Shown here in pieces: positions 26,965-34,512 of a stretch of 64,000 nt of DNA. Each line of letters opens with the position of its first letter. The stretch's first letter is position 1. The notes under the pieces were generated by a model. It was not told where the DNA came from. It did not search any database and worked only from the letters and a program-made list of their open reading frames with translations. The DNA is from Actinomycetes bacterium (GTDB lineage Bacteria > Actinomycetota > Actinomycetes > Mycobacteriales > Mycobacteriaceae). A program made the translations under genes and the position numbers. Location of the stretch: the NCBI GenBank assembly GCA_023404955.1, contig JAEXZY010000001.1:1-64000 (forward strand). The letters are read 5' to 3'.

Positions 26965-27505
26965 CCGCTGCTCCTTCACATCCTGGGTCGGGACGCCGAC
27001 GCTACCGGCGAAGGATGAAACGAGCCTGAAGACTGTGCACATGCCGGCCGGCCATACGCGACCAAAGCGATCACAGCTACCGGGACCGTCGCGCACGGCT
27101 GTGTGAGCCGGCCCGGATCGGCGGTTCTGTCACCGACACTGTTCTCACTACCCGTTGCAGTCGCTGAGTGGATAGACCGCCATCGCCGCGGGCTCGCAAC
27201 CTAGCTGAGTGATGTCTCAGCTGGTTACCGGTCCACCGATCAGTGGACACCATGCTCCCCCGCTACGCCGGCCGACTGGCGGATATGCCCGCTGCTACCG
27301 GCAGGGCATCGTCATCTACACCGCCGCAACAGGTTTGCGGCGATGACGAGGAGCTGATGATGACATCCGCCAACAACGGCAGCGGGAAGACGTGGTCCGC
27401 GATAATCGACTGCTATGCAATCGCTTTCGGCGTCCTGCCGGCGGCTGCGGGCCCCGATACCGACACCGTCCGGCACGGCCCCTGCGCAGACGAGTGATGG
27501 CGCGT
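26965..27505. other. 541-nt intergenic region with two short inverted repeats
   Basis: No gene is supported here. A plus-strand frame at 27243-27497 (84 codons) has no ribosome binding site and no recognisable domain. Two adjacent inverted repeats are present: AGCTGAG-N6-CTCAGCT (27203-27222) and GTCCAC-N6-GTGGAC (27231-27248). Both lie downstream of the restriction gene and upstream of the J-domain gene, so they may be terminator or regulator sites. The low-coding composition could mark a decayed insertion. Confidence 0.4.
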
Positions 27506-28345
27506 CTAGCTCAACCCCAGCCGCGTCGCGGCGTCGGCCAGATCTGCGCGGAACTGATCGAGGCTGGCCAACGTGTACATACCGTCGATGTGGTCGTTGG
27601 CCCACAGAGTGTGGATCTTCTTCAGGTCGGCTTTGCGCCGATGCCAACCGATCCCGTCGATGACCGCGAAGACGTACTGACGCGGTAGCCGAACCTCGGC
27701 CATCTCCTCGATCTCGCGCACCGCATCGGTCAGCTTGCTACCAGTGGAGTCGAAGCCCTTGGCCGCGACGACGATCGACGCGTTGTCGGCGTCGGGGACG
27801 ATCAGATCGGCCGGCGCCGTGCGTCCCTGACGTCCGGTGAACCGCGACCGCTGAGTGTGCGGCAGCCCGAGATCGGCTGCGATCGCAGAGATCTCGTCTT
27901 CGATCTTGCGCCCGGACGCCTGTCCCCCCGACGCGGTCGTCCGCGGCCCGGCGCGGGCGATCAACACATCGGCCAGGGTGTATGTCCGGTTGCGTTGCAC
28001 GCGCAGGAGCCGCAGCAGGTCGAACTGTTCGTCGAGCATCGCGATCAGCTCCGTGGGCCGTCGCCGCGCCAGGGTGACGAACCCCGCCGTGCCGAACTCA
28101 GTGGTCAGCGCCGCCTTGAGCTTCTCCTGGCCGAGCCCCACGGTCAGGCCCAGCACATGCACTGACTGTGGATTGTGCCGAGCCCACCAGGCCAGCGTGG
28201 CGGCGTCGATGTCGGGCAGCTGCTCCAGGCTGGCCACCGCCTCGCTGATCGCCTCCGCTTCCGGGGTGGATGCCGTCGGATCGACGATCGCGGTCAGCCG
28301 GCCCAGCGACGCGACGTAGTCGTCGAAGGGGACGGCACCGCTCAT
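27506..28345 (-). CDS. Probable type II restriction endonuclease, PD-(D/E)XK-like with altered core
   Basis: A 279-residue protein encoded directly after a DNA adenine methyltransferase; its ATG overlaps the methylase stop by 1 nt (TGATG). Residues ~147-200 have the layout of a PD-(D/E)XK nuclease in the DpnII/MboI style: RKIEDEI helix, then PADLIVPD (Asp180), a beta strand, and VVAAKGFDSTGSKL with Lys196. The usual Glu/Asp two residues before the lysine is Ala194, so the core is D-x13-A-A-K. The C-terminal VIDGIGWHRRKADL block also recalls that group. It may be inactive or use another acidic residue such as Glu149 or Glu151. The family call rests on context and motif layout. Confidence 0.6.
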   Translation of the reverse strand: MSGAVPFDDYVASLGRLTAIVDPTASTPEAEAISEAVASLEQLPDIDAATLAWWARHNPQSVHVLGLTVGLGQEKLKAALTTEFGTAGFVTLARRRPTELIAMLDEQFDLLRLLRVQRNRTYTLADVLIARAGPRTTASGGQASGRKIEDEISAIAADLGLPHTQRSRFTGRQGRTAPADLIVPDADNASIVVAAKGFDSTGSKLTDAVREIEEMAEVRLPRQYVFAVIDGIGWHRRKADLKKIHTLWANDHIDGMYTLASLDQFRADLADAATRLGLS

Positions 28346-29448
28346 CAGTCTCGCCCGATGAACAGGTACTCACTCACGTCGCGGCGGGCGGCCGCCACAT
28401 GCGTACCGAAGCTGTACTTGTGGTCGATGGCGACCACCTCGACCGACGGCTTCACCTTTCCCAGTAGGTCACGAATGCGCGCAGCCCCTGGGATCGCGTT
28501 TGAGGAATACGACAGCACGATCGCGCCCGCGTCGGCGAAATGCTCGAATGACCGCAGCAGCGCGTCCTCGATCGTGCGCTTGTACGCGAACGGAGTGAAC
28601 CGCTTCTCCAGCTTCTTGGTCTTCGTGTTCTCCATGATCGTCACGTCACGCCAGTAGACCGACAGGCCCTCGAGGAAGTGGTAGCGCTTGATGTAGTCGT
28701 TGTCGTCACTGGGCGGCGCGTACGGCGGGTCGAGATACACCAAATCCGGTGTGTTGTCCGGGATCTCGAAGACATCGCCGCGGCGTGCTCGACTGCGCTT
28801 GCCGTTGCTGAAGACCGTCGCGTTGTAGTCGAGGGCGCGCTCGCGGAAATGTTCGCGCAGCGACAGCTTCAGGTCGCGGCGTCCGTCGGCGTACTTGGTG
28901 CCATCGGTGAACGTGAACACCCCGCGCGGCTGCTTACGCGCCGCAGACAGCACCAGGGCAGAGATCGCGAGGTCGCGCCGGTGCCCCTTGAGCGTGTCGA
29001 TGTGCGACCACGCCGAATCGAGGAACTGACGGTCCTCGGGCGTGAAGTAGAGGCCGTCGAACGTGGACTGGATGAAGTCGCGGTCGTCAGCCGGCGGCCC
29101 GCAGATGTGATCGATCAGGCCTTGGTCGAGCCGCATCGACGAGTTCTGCACCGTCGCAGATGCGATGACGGCCGGGAAGTTGAGGAAGTCGTTCGACGTG
29201 ACGGCGAAGCCCTGCACCTTGAGCAGGTAGGACACCACACCGGACCCGGAGAAGGCGTCGACGGCCGTCTCGCCGCCGATCTCGGCGAAAACGCGTTCCA
29301 AATGCGGCAGGAGCCGGTACTTGGACCCCATGTAGCGCAGCCGGGGAAAACGCTGCGCTTTGGCGACGACGTCCGACGACGACAGATCGGATGCGCGCGC
29401 CACAGTCACAGGTTCGCACACATCCGCCCGCTTCTTCGGCACGCTCAC
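28345..29448 (-). CDS. DNA adenine-N6 methyltransferase, D12 (Dam-like) class
   Basis: A 367-residue methyltransferase that would protect host DNA at the site of the adjacent nuclease. Residues 36-43 (RLRYMGSK) give the N-terminal YMGSKY motif of D12 enzymes, 64-70 (DAFSGSG) the SAM-binding loop, and LVYLDPPYAPP (DPPY at 240-243) the catalytic motif IV. A target-recognition domain lies between them. The start is GTG at 29448; a later in-frame start would still keep all motifs. The cassette lies in the accessory part of the window next to a tRNA gene, and is absent from the comparable M. tuberculosis locus as I recall it. Confidence 0.85.
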   Translation of the reverse strand: MSVPKKRADVCEPVTVARASDLSSSDVVAKAQRFPRLRYMGSKYRLLPHLERVFAEIGGETAVDAFSGSGVVSYLLKVQGFAVTSNDFLNFPAVIASATVQNSSMRLDQGLIDHICGPPADDRDFIQSTFDGLYFTPEDRQFLDSAWSHIDTLKGHRRDLAISALVLSAARKQPRGVFTFTDGTKYADGRRDLKLSLREHFRERALDYNATVFSNGKRSRARRGDVFEIPDNTPDLVYLDPPYAPPSDDNDYIKRYHFLEGLSVYWRDVTIMENTKTKKLEKRFTPFAYKRTIEDALLRSFEHFADAGAIVLSYSSNAIPGAARIRDLLGKVKPSVEVVAIDHKYSFGTHVAAARRDVSEYLFIGRD

Positions 29449-29489
29449 CGGCGCACGTTCGCGGTTTCACGTTCACTCATCACAGTGCG

Positions 29490-29508
29490 GGTCACCCTAG
29501 CGGTGACC
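29490..29508. promoter_or_regulatory. Inverted repeat between methylase and M50 protease genes
   Basis: GGTCACC-CTAGC-GGTGACC has perfect 7-bp arms and a 5-nt centre. It overlaps TAGGGT (29499-29494, minus strand), a possible -10 box for the methylase, and is also 4 nt downstream of the M50 protease stop. It could be an operator for the restriction-modification operon or a short terminator hairpin for the upstream operon. Confidence 0.45.
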
Positions 29509-29512
29509 ACCG

Positions 29513-32002
29513 TCAACCCGTGCTGTCGCTCGAATCCGTCCCCGCCGTTCCCGTCGAACCGGCGTCTGCCGTCGAGTCCGCCGACGCGGTCGCACCCGTC
29601 GTGGGATCCGCGGTGGACACGGTGGACGTCGAACCCGCTGTCGTCGTGGGCGCGCTCGAGGTCGACGGGGCGGCCGTCTCACTCGCTGAGGCCTCGACGG
29701 TGGCACTCGGTTCTGGCACGTCGCTGGTGGGTGTGGCCGTCTCCGACACCGTCGGGGCGGCGCTTGTCGACGTAGGGGCCGTCGTTGGTGACGACGACGT
29801 CGCTGCCACCGTCGTCGGGGTCGCGAACGTGCCCGGTTGATCCTCCTCGACGATCGCCTTGATCTCCTCGGTGTAGGCCTCCAGCTGCGGTTGGATGTCG
29901 GCCAGCTTCACCTGACCGGCCTCGATCTGCGCCTGGAACGCCGACACCCTCGACCACACCTCGTCGAGTTTCGCCATCGCCTCCGGCGACAGCGGCTCGT
30001 CGATCGTGATGAACAACTGCTGCGCGAGCCCATAGGTGAGGCAATTGATGCAGTCATAATTCAGCGCACCCGCCAGGTTCTGGGGAGTGGCGACGTTGTT
30101 GTTGGAGTCGTCGCCGTCGATGACGAACACCACCTGGTACGCGACGGCGACCGCACCGCAATTCCGGCACGACGCATACGCTTCCGCGTCGTTGATGTTC
30201 TCCGCGTACTCCTCGTCGGTCTCCCACACCAGCGCGAATGCCGTGTCGTACACGACGGTGTTGTTCGTGGTGTTGACCGCGAGCGCTTGGTTGTCATCCG
30301 GACCGGGGGTGAGCGGCTTGTCGACCGGGAACACCCAACCCTTGTCGGCGACCGTCGTGAGGGCAGCGGAACTCCCCGCTGCGCCACCGGACCGCAGGAT
30401 CCGCGGGATCAACACGACCATCAAGCGCGGCTTGCCCGCCGTCGGCAGCGCAGTGCGGGTATCCCACATCGCCCGCATCACCCCGCGCTGACCAGGTGAC
30501 AACGTCCGGCTTGCCGCGACCGGCCGAGTGGGCGCCGATCGCTGCTGCGGCGGCGGCGACCCGAGCCGTTCCAAGCCGACCGCGTAGGCGATGTCACCGA
30601 TCGTGCCGCGCTCATAGGGCTGGATCGGCCGGTACGTCGAGTCACCCGGCCACCACGCGTAGGCGACCCCCGTGGCCATTGCTGCGCCCGCCACCAGCGC
30701 GAGCGCGCGCATCGCCGGCTTGCCCGCGGTCGCCTTCCACGTGCCCAGCGTGGTCTGCCGCAGAAACCGGACCAGCATGTACAGCACGCCCGCCACCGGG
30801 ATGAGGATCGCGATAATCGCCAGTGCGCGCGCCGCGACCTGGATCACGTCGCCGTCGCCCCACGCCGTGAACAGCACGTCCTTCTGCGTGCCGAGCGCCG
30901 ACCACGCCGAGCCGAGCAGACGGGGTAACGCGAGAACCGCACCCACCAACGCCATCAACAGCATCGGCACCACGACCATCACCCAGACCGTCACGAGCAT
31001 CCGCGCCCAGGGTTTGAGCATGCGAGCGTGCGGGTCGCCCCACCGCCACGGCAACAGCCCGAGCAGGGTGGGCTTGATCCGCGAGTACAGGTCGGGCACC
31101 CCGGTCAGGTCGGCCAGCACGTGGTAGCCGTCGAACCGCACCATCGGCGCGAGTTGACGCAGCATCTGCAAGATCTGGGTAGCGACGACGAGCAGAAGCG
31201 CGTCGTAGCGCAGCCACAGCCACAGGCCGGTGATGACAACGGCGACAATGGCATTGAAGTAGAGGCCGCCCAGGTCGGTGCGCACCCGTGCCCGCCGGCC
31301 CAGCCGGTAGGTATCGGTGACGTCGGTGTAGAACGCTGGCCACACCAGGTACACCCCGAAGCCCATGGCGCCCGGTGTTCCACCGCCGTAGCGGGCAGCC
31401 GCAGCGTGCCCGAATTCGTGGAACCCTGCCGACAGGATCGTGACGACGAAGACGAGGATCAGCAGGCCGGGCCGCTGGAACGCGTCATACGCGGCGTGCG
31501 CCAATCCCTTTCGGAGAAAGACCCACCAGCACACGACTGCGAAGACGACCAGCATCGGCACGACCACCCACGGCCGGAACAGGAATCGGAACGGGTCGGT
31601 GAGCCGCCGGGTGCGCTCGGGCTCGGTGATCGCATAGCGCAACTTCAACCCCAGCAGCGGGTTTCGCTTCTTCGTGGCGGGCTGGCTGCCGTCGGGCAAC
31701 ACCAGCAGACCCAAGGGCCGGAGCTGCTTGTCGACCAGATGTCCGATGTTGTCTGCCGAGACGTCGCGTCCGGTGTCGCGGGAAACCGCAGTGGCCACCT
31801 CTTCGGGTGTGCGTGACCCGTCGATGGCCCGCAGCGTTGCATAGAGCAGTGGAGTGAGTTGGATCGTCTGGCCGTCGGCGCGGCGGACCAGGGAGGGCGG
31901 GATCTTGTACCCCGATCCCGCCATCTCCCCGATCAGCTCGACCCCGTCGGCGCGCTGCAGCACCGCTTGTGTGGGTACTGACCCCTCGCTCGTCACGGTC
32001 AT
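29513..32002 (-). CDS. M50-type membrane metalloprotease with N-terminal PqqD/RRE-like domain and C-terminal CxxC domain
   Basis: An 829-residue multidomain protein resembling 'putative peptide zinc metalloprotease' proteins (YydH-type). Residues ~15-100 look like a PqqD-type winged helix (LTPLLYATLRAIDGSRTPEEV), the fold used by RiPP enzymes to bind leader peptides. Membrane segments begin near 145; the zinc motif is HEFGH (195-199) with the third-ligand region VRFDGYHVLADLTG (Asp291). Further segments end near 450. An extracytoplasmic domain follows with paired motifs CRNC (612-615) and CINC (651-654), probably a zinc or disulfide site, then a Glu/Gln-rich helix and a Ser/Thr/Ala-rich tail (~725-829) like a cell-wall-spanning linker. 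The 40-nt gap after the repeat-protein gene indicates one operon. The proposed role, processing or exporting that protein, is inference. Confidence 0.75.
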   Translation of the reverse strand: MTVTSEGSVPTQAVLQRADGVELIGEMAGSGYKIPPSLVRRADGQTIQLTPLLYATLRAIDGSRTPEEVATAVSRDTGRDVSADNIGHLVDKQLRPLGLLVLPDGSQPATKKRNPLLGLKLRYAITEPERTRRLTDPFRFLFRPWVVVPMLVVFAVVCWWVFLRKGLAHAAYDAFQRPGLLILVFVVTILSAGFHEFGHAAAARYGGGTPGAMGFGVYLVWPAFYTDVTDTYRLGRRARVRTDLGGLYFNAIVAVVITGLWLWLRYDALLLVVATQILQMLRQLAPMVRFDGYHVLADLTGVPDLYSRIKPTLLGLLPWRWGDPHARMLKPWARMLVTVWVMVVVPMLLMALVGAVLALPRLLGSAWSALGTQKDVLFTAWGDGDVIQVAARALAIIAILIPVAGVLYMLVRFLRQTTLGTWKATAGKPAMRALALVAGAAMATGVAYAWWPGDSTYRPIQPYERGTIGDIAYAVGLERLGSPPPQQRSAPTRPVAASRTLSPGQRGVMRAMWDTRTALPTAGKPRLMVVLIPRILRSGGAAGSSAALTTVADKGWVFPVDKPLTPGPDDNQALAVNTTNNTVVYDTAFALVWETDEEYAENINDAEAYASCRNCGAVAVAYQVVFVIDGDDSNNNVATPQNLAGALNYDCINCLTYGLAQQLFITIDEPLSPEAMAKLDEVWSRVSAFQAQIEAGQVKLADIQPQLEAYTEEIKAIVEEDQPGTFATPTTVAATSSSPTTAPTSTSAAPTVSETATPTSDVPEPSATVEASASETAAPSTSSAPTTTAGSTSTVSTADPTTGATASADSTADAGSTGTAGTDSSDSTG

Positions 32003-32042
32003 TGTTCGTGCCTTTCGCCGTGAAGAGTCTGAACGCGCCTAC

Positions 32043-32825
32043 TCAGGCGGCCGAACTACTGTCGCTCCCAGCAGAACTCGTGCCGGCGCTGGTGCCACCG
32101 GAGGTGGCGCCCGAGGCGCTGTCGGCGGTTCCGCTGGTGCCGCCCTGGGCGATGCTCGACGTCTGATCCGAGTCGGCGGTCGCGTGCACGTCGTTCATCG
32201 TCTGCGTGATCGTGGCGTCCTGGATCGACACGGCGTCCGCCGTGGAATCCCAGGAGCCGATGTTCGCGGCGACGCCGGCGTTGATCGGGGCGGCGACGTT
32301 GGCGTTGGCCGCGACGCCACCTGCAATCGGTGCGGCGAGGTCTGCGTTGAGGTCGACGTTCACGTCGACGTTGAGCAGTGCGCCGTCGGCGAAGGTGCCG
32401 GTCCCGGTGTCGACCGTGGCACCGGTGTCGGTATCGGTGTCCGTGCCGGTGTCGGTTCCGGCGCCCGGATCGGTGACCACACCGGTCGACGTGTCGCCGG
32501 CCTGGTCGATGGCGCTGTCTTGGACCGACGATGCGTCGGCGGTCACGTTGTCCATCGTCTGCATGATCACGACGCCGCCGTCCGCGGAGTGCGTCACCAT
32601 GGCGTCGGCACCGGAGCCGTAGGTCAGCACGTTGGCACCCGCTCCGGCTTGGATCGGCGCGGCGACGTTGAGGTTGGCCGCCGCTGACAGGTCGATCGGC
32701 GACGCCGCGTCGATTCCGACGTTGATGTCGGCGTTGACGTCGATGATCGAGACGACTTCTTTGTCGGGAAGCGCGATGCCGACCTCGGCCTGCAGCTCCT
32801 CGGGGGTCAATCCGTGATTAGCCAT
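32043..32825 (-). CDS. Duplicated Ala/Asp/Thr-rich repeat protein with LPDKE leader motif; candidate substrate of the M50 protein
   Basis: A 260-residue protein I cannot match to a named family. Residues 1-28 form a short charged helix, LTPEELQAEVGIALPDKEVV, resembling the LP(D/E)-basic-(E/Q) leader motif seen in small actinobacterial proteins next to M50/PqqD genes. Two copies of a ~80-residue module follow (about 29-110 and 152-228): both have DVN-rich starts, NVAAPI(Q/N)AG and a TMD/TMN-V-A-DA ending in S-I-Q/D. A Gly-Thr-Asp linker joins them and a Ser/Gly/Thr/Ala tail ends the protein. There is no signal peptide, Cys or transmembrane helix. Start 32825 is chosen because GGAGAAG lies 6 nt upstream; longer frames lack one. 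Confidence 0.7.
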   Translation of the reverse strand: MANHGLTPEELQAEVGIALPDKEVVSIIDVNADINVGIDAASPIDLSAAANLNVAAPIQAGAGANVLTYGSGADAMVTHSADGGVVIMQTMDNVTADASSVQDSAIDQAGDTSTGVVTDPGAGTDTGTDTDTDTGATVDTGTGTFADGALLNVDVNVDLNADLAAPIAGGVAANANVAAPINAGVAANIGSWDSTADAVSIQDATITQTMNDVHATADSDQTSSIAQGGTSGTADSASGATSGGTSAGTSSAGSDSSSAA

Positions 32826-33159
32826 GGTTTCTTCTCCTGCGTTCGGCCCCGGCCCCGCCAACCCGATTGGGGGGTCATCCGTTCGTGCGCTGAGTGCTCT
32901 ATTGACAGCGATGTCAAACCGGTTCGGGAGAAAATTTTCAGAGATTAGCAATTCTACGGATTTGCGGATATTGGGCAGCCGTGGACGGAAAGCCTCGACA
33001 ACCGGGTGATGTCGTGTTCAATGAGTTAGCAGACGTTCTGAAAATTTTTTGGGCGCCGCCATGAACGAACTCTCATCTGGGATTAGCTGGCCGCGGCCAG
33101 GCTCTTGTCAGCGCCGCCGCAGTACGCGTCAGGGCTGGACTTTGCCCCACGCGCTCGCT
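32826..33159. promoter_or_regulatory. Upstream region of the repeat protein/M50 operon
   Basis: No gene is supported. The segment is locally A/T-rich around 32890-33050 compared with its GC-rich surroundings. It contains the inverted repeat listed separately (32902-32917), the 10-nt palindrome GAAAATTTTC (32930-32939) and a TAATCT box on the minus strand near 32943-32948. A clean -35/-10 pair for the operon could not be assigned. The palindrome CTGGCCGCGGCCAG (33087-33100) lies nearer the YeiH gene end and may help terminate it. Confidence 0.4.
32902..32917. promoter_or_regulatory. Candidate operator TTGACA-N4-TGTCAA
   Basis: A perfect inverted repeat with 6-bp arms and centre GCGA, about 80 nt upstream of the repeat-protein start. 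Each arm also matches a -35 hexamer, so a regulator bound here could control the promoter directly. No cognate regulator lies next to the operon. Confidence 0.35.
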
Positions 33160-34275
33160 TCACTGCGCGCCAACCCCCCAGCCCAGCACCCGAGACGTCA
33201 CCAACACCAGAACCAGCGACACCACCGCCACGACGACGAGTCCGATGACGGCCACCACCAGCGGGCGCCACCCCGCACGTGCCAGTTCACGGAAGTTCGT
33301 GTTGAGTCCGACGCCCGCGAAGGTCAGCAGGAACGCCCACTTCGACACGTTTCCCAGGTTGGTGATCTGACCCTTGTTGATCAGGTGCGCGGTGGCCAGA
33401 GCCGACACCACCAGGAACCCGAGGACGAACTTGGGGAACTTCTCCCAGACGAACGCTGCCTTCGCGCGCACCCCCGGAGCAATCTGGTCGGCCTCACCGC
33501 GGGCAGCCCAGTACAGCGCGAAGCCCAGAACCACGAAGCCGATGAGCGCATTGCGCACTGATTTCACCAGCACCGCCACCTTGCCGGCCTCGTCGGAGAA
33601 CAGGAATCCCGTCGCCGTGGTTTCGGCGGTGTTGTCGACAGCGAGGCCGGCCCATAGTCCGAACTCGTGGTCGGTGAGCCCGATCGCGTGACCAAGGGGC
33701 GGCAGCGTGAACAGGGCCACCGCGCCGAGTGCGAGGATCGCCGCGATCGCATAGCTCACCTCGGAATTGCGGGCGCGAATGGCGCCTTTGGAGGCAATGA
33801 TCGCCGAGACGCCGCAGATCGACGTGCCGATGGCCAGCAGGGACCCCAACTTGCCTGACAATCCGAACAGTCGCGCGGCGAGAATGATGATCGAGCCGGC
33901 GATCGCCATGTCCAGCACGATCTGCACCAGGGAGATGCCGCCCAACTTGATCACGTCGCCCAGCACGAAGCGGGCGCCGAGGGCGACGATGCCGACTTTG
34001 AGCCAGAACTCGTAGGTCTGCAGACCGGGTTGGAAAATGCGGTGCACGCCAACGGTATTGGCGATCACCAAGCCGATCACGATGGCCCACAGCACGTACT
34101 CGATGTCCGGCACGGTCCAGTGCTCGCGCTTGGCCAGCGCGTTCCACCCCACCTGCGCGTACTTGCCCGCCACGCCGACGGCGACGAGTAGCAGCAAGCC
34201 CGGGAGATAGACGAGCGGGTTATGACTGGCGAAGGCCGGTCCCTGGTGGTCGGTTTCCCGAACGGCAGTGCTCAT
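33160..34275 (-). CDS. YeiH/UPF0324 family putative sulfate exporter
   Basis: A 371-residue integral membrane protein with about ten hydrophobic segments. The paired motifs LVLGDVIKLGG/GTSICGVSAIIA and WAGLAVDNTAETTATGFL are typical of the YeiH (UPF0324) family. Members are annotated as sulfate exporters on limited evidence; the true substrate is uncertain. It begins 4 nt after the small membrane protein gene, so the two form a unit. The gene end is convergent with nothing and is followed by the A/T-rich region of the repeat-protein operon. Confidence 0.85.
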   Translation of the reverse strand: MSTAVRETDHQGPAFASHNPLVYLPGLLLLVAVGVAGKYAQVGWNALAKREHWTVPDIEYVLWAIVIGLVIANTVGVHRIFQPGLQTYEFWLKVGIVALGARFVLGDVIKLGGISLVQIVLDMAIAGSIIILAARLFGLSGKLGSLLAIGTSICGVSAIIASKGAIRARNSEVSYAIAAILALGAVALFTLPPLGHAIGLTDHEFGLWAGLAVDNTAETTATGFLFSDEAGKVAVLVKSVRNALIGFVVLGFALYWAARGEADQIAPGVRAKAAFVWEKFPKFVLGFLVVSALATAHLINKGQITNLGNVSKWAFLLTFAGVGLNTNFRELARAGWRPLVVAVIGLVVVAVVSLVLVLVTSRVLGWGVGAQ

Positions 34276-34279
34276 CGGC

Positions 34280-34432
34280 TCACCACGGAACCTTCGGAAG
34301 CACGTCGACCACCGCCAGCAGCACGATGACGGCCGCCACGATCGTCGCCCACCAGTCGAGGCTCAGACCAGCGAGCCGCTGTTCATCTGCTGGTTGGTGT
34401 GCGTCGGGCGCCCCCTGATCCGTACCGGTCAC
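34280..34432 (-). CDS. Small single-span membrane protein upstream of YeiH exporter
   Basis: A 50-residue frame beginning at GTG 34432 (or GTG 34435, one codon longer) and ending at TGA 34282-34280, 4 nt before the YeiH start. The N-terminal half is hydrophilic (TGTDQGAPDAHQPADEQRL); the C-terminal half, LSLDWWATIVAAVIVLLAVV followed by DVLPKVPW, is one membrane helix. The tight spacing and strong hydrophobic pattern support a real gene. I infer a structural partner of the exporter. An inverted repeat AGGTGT-N15-ACACCT (34438-34464) lies just upstream. Confidence 0.65.
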   Translation of the reverse strand: MTGTDQGAPDAHQPADEQRLAGLSLDWWATIVAAVIVLLAVVDVLPKVPW

Positions 34433-34512
34433 CACCAAGGTGTAGCCCGGTCGATCTCACACCTGCCAGAGAAAGACTCGGCGTGATCCCAGCAGGAGCG
34501 ATGAGCCGCGGG

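Noticed and set aside
27243..27497. 84-codon plus-strand frame in the intergenic region before the restriction gene
   Set aside because: No ribosome binding site, no domain and mixed composition. It could be a gene remnant but this cannot be shown.
33087..33100. Palindrome CTGGCCGCGGCCAG
   Set aside because: A 14-nt GC-rich palindrome is likely by chance at this composition. It is mentioned only as part of the intergenic region.
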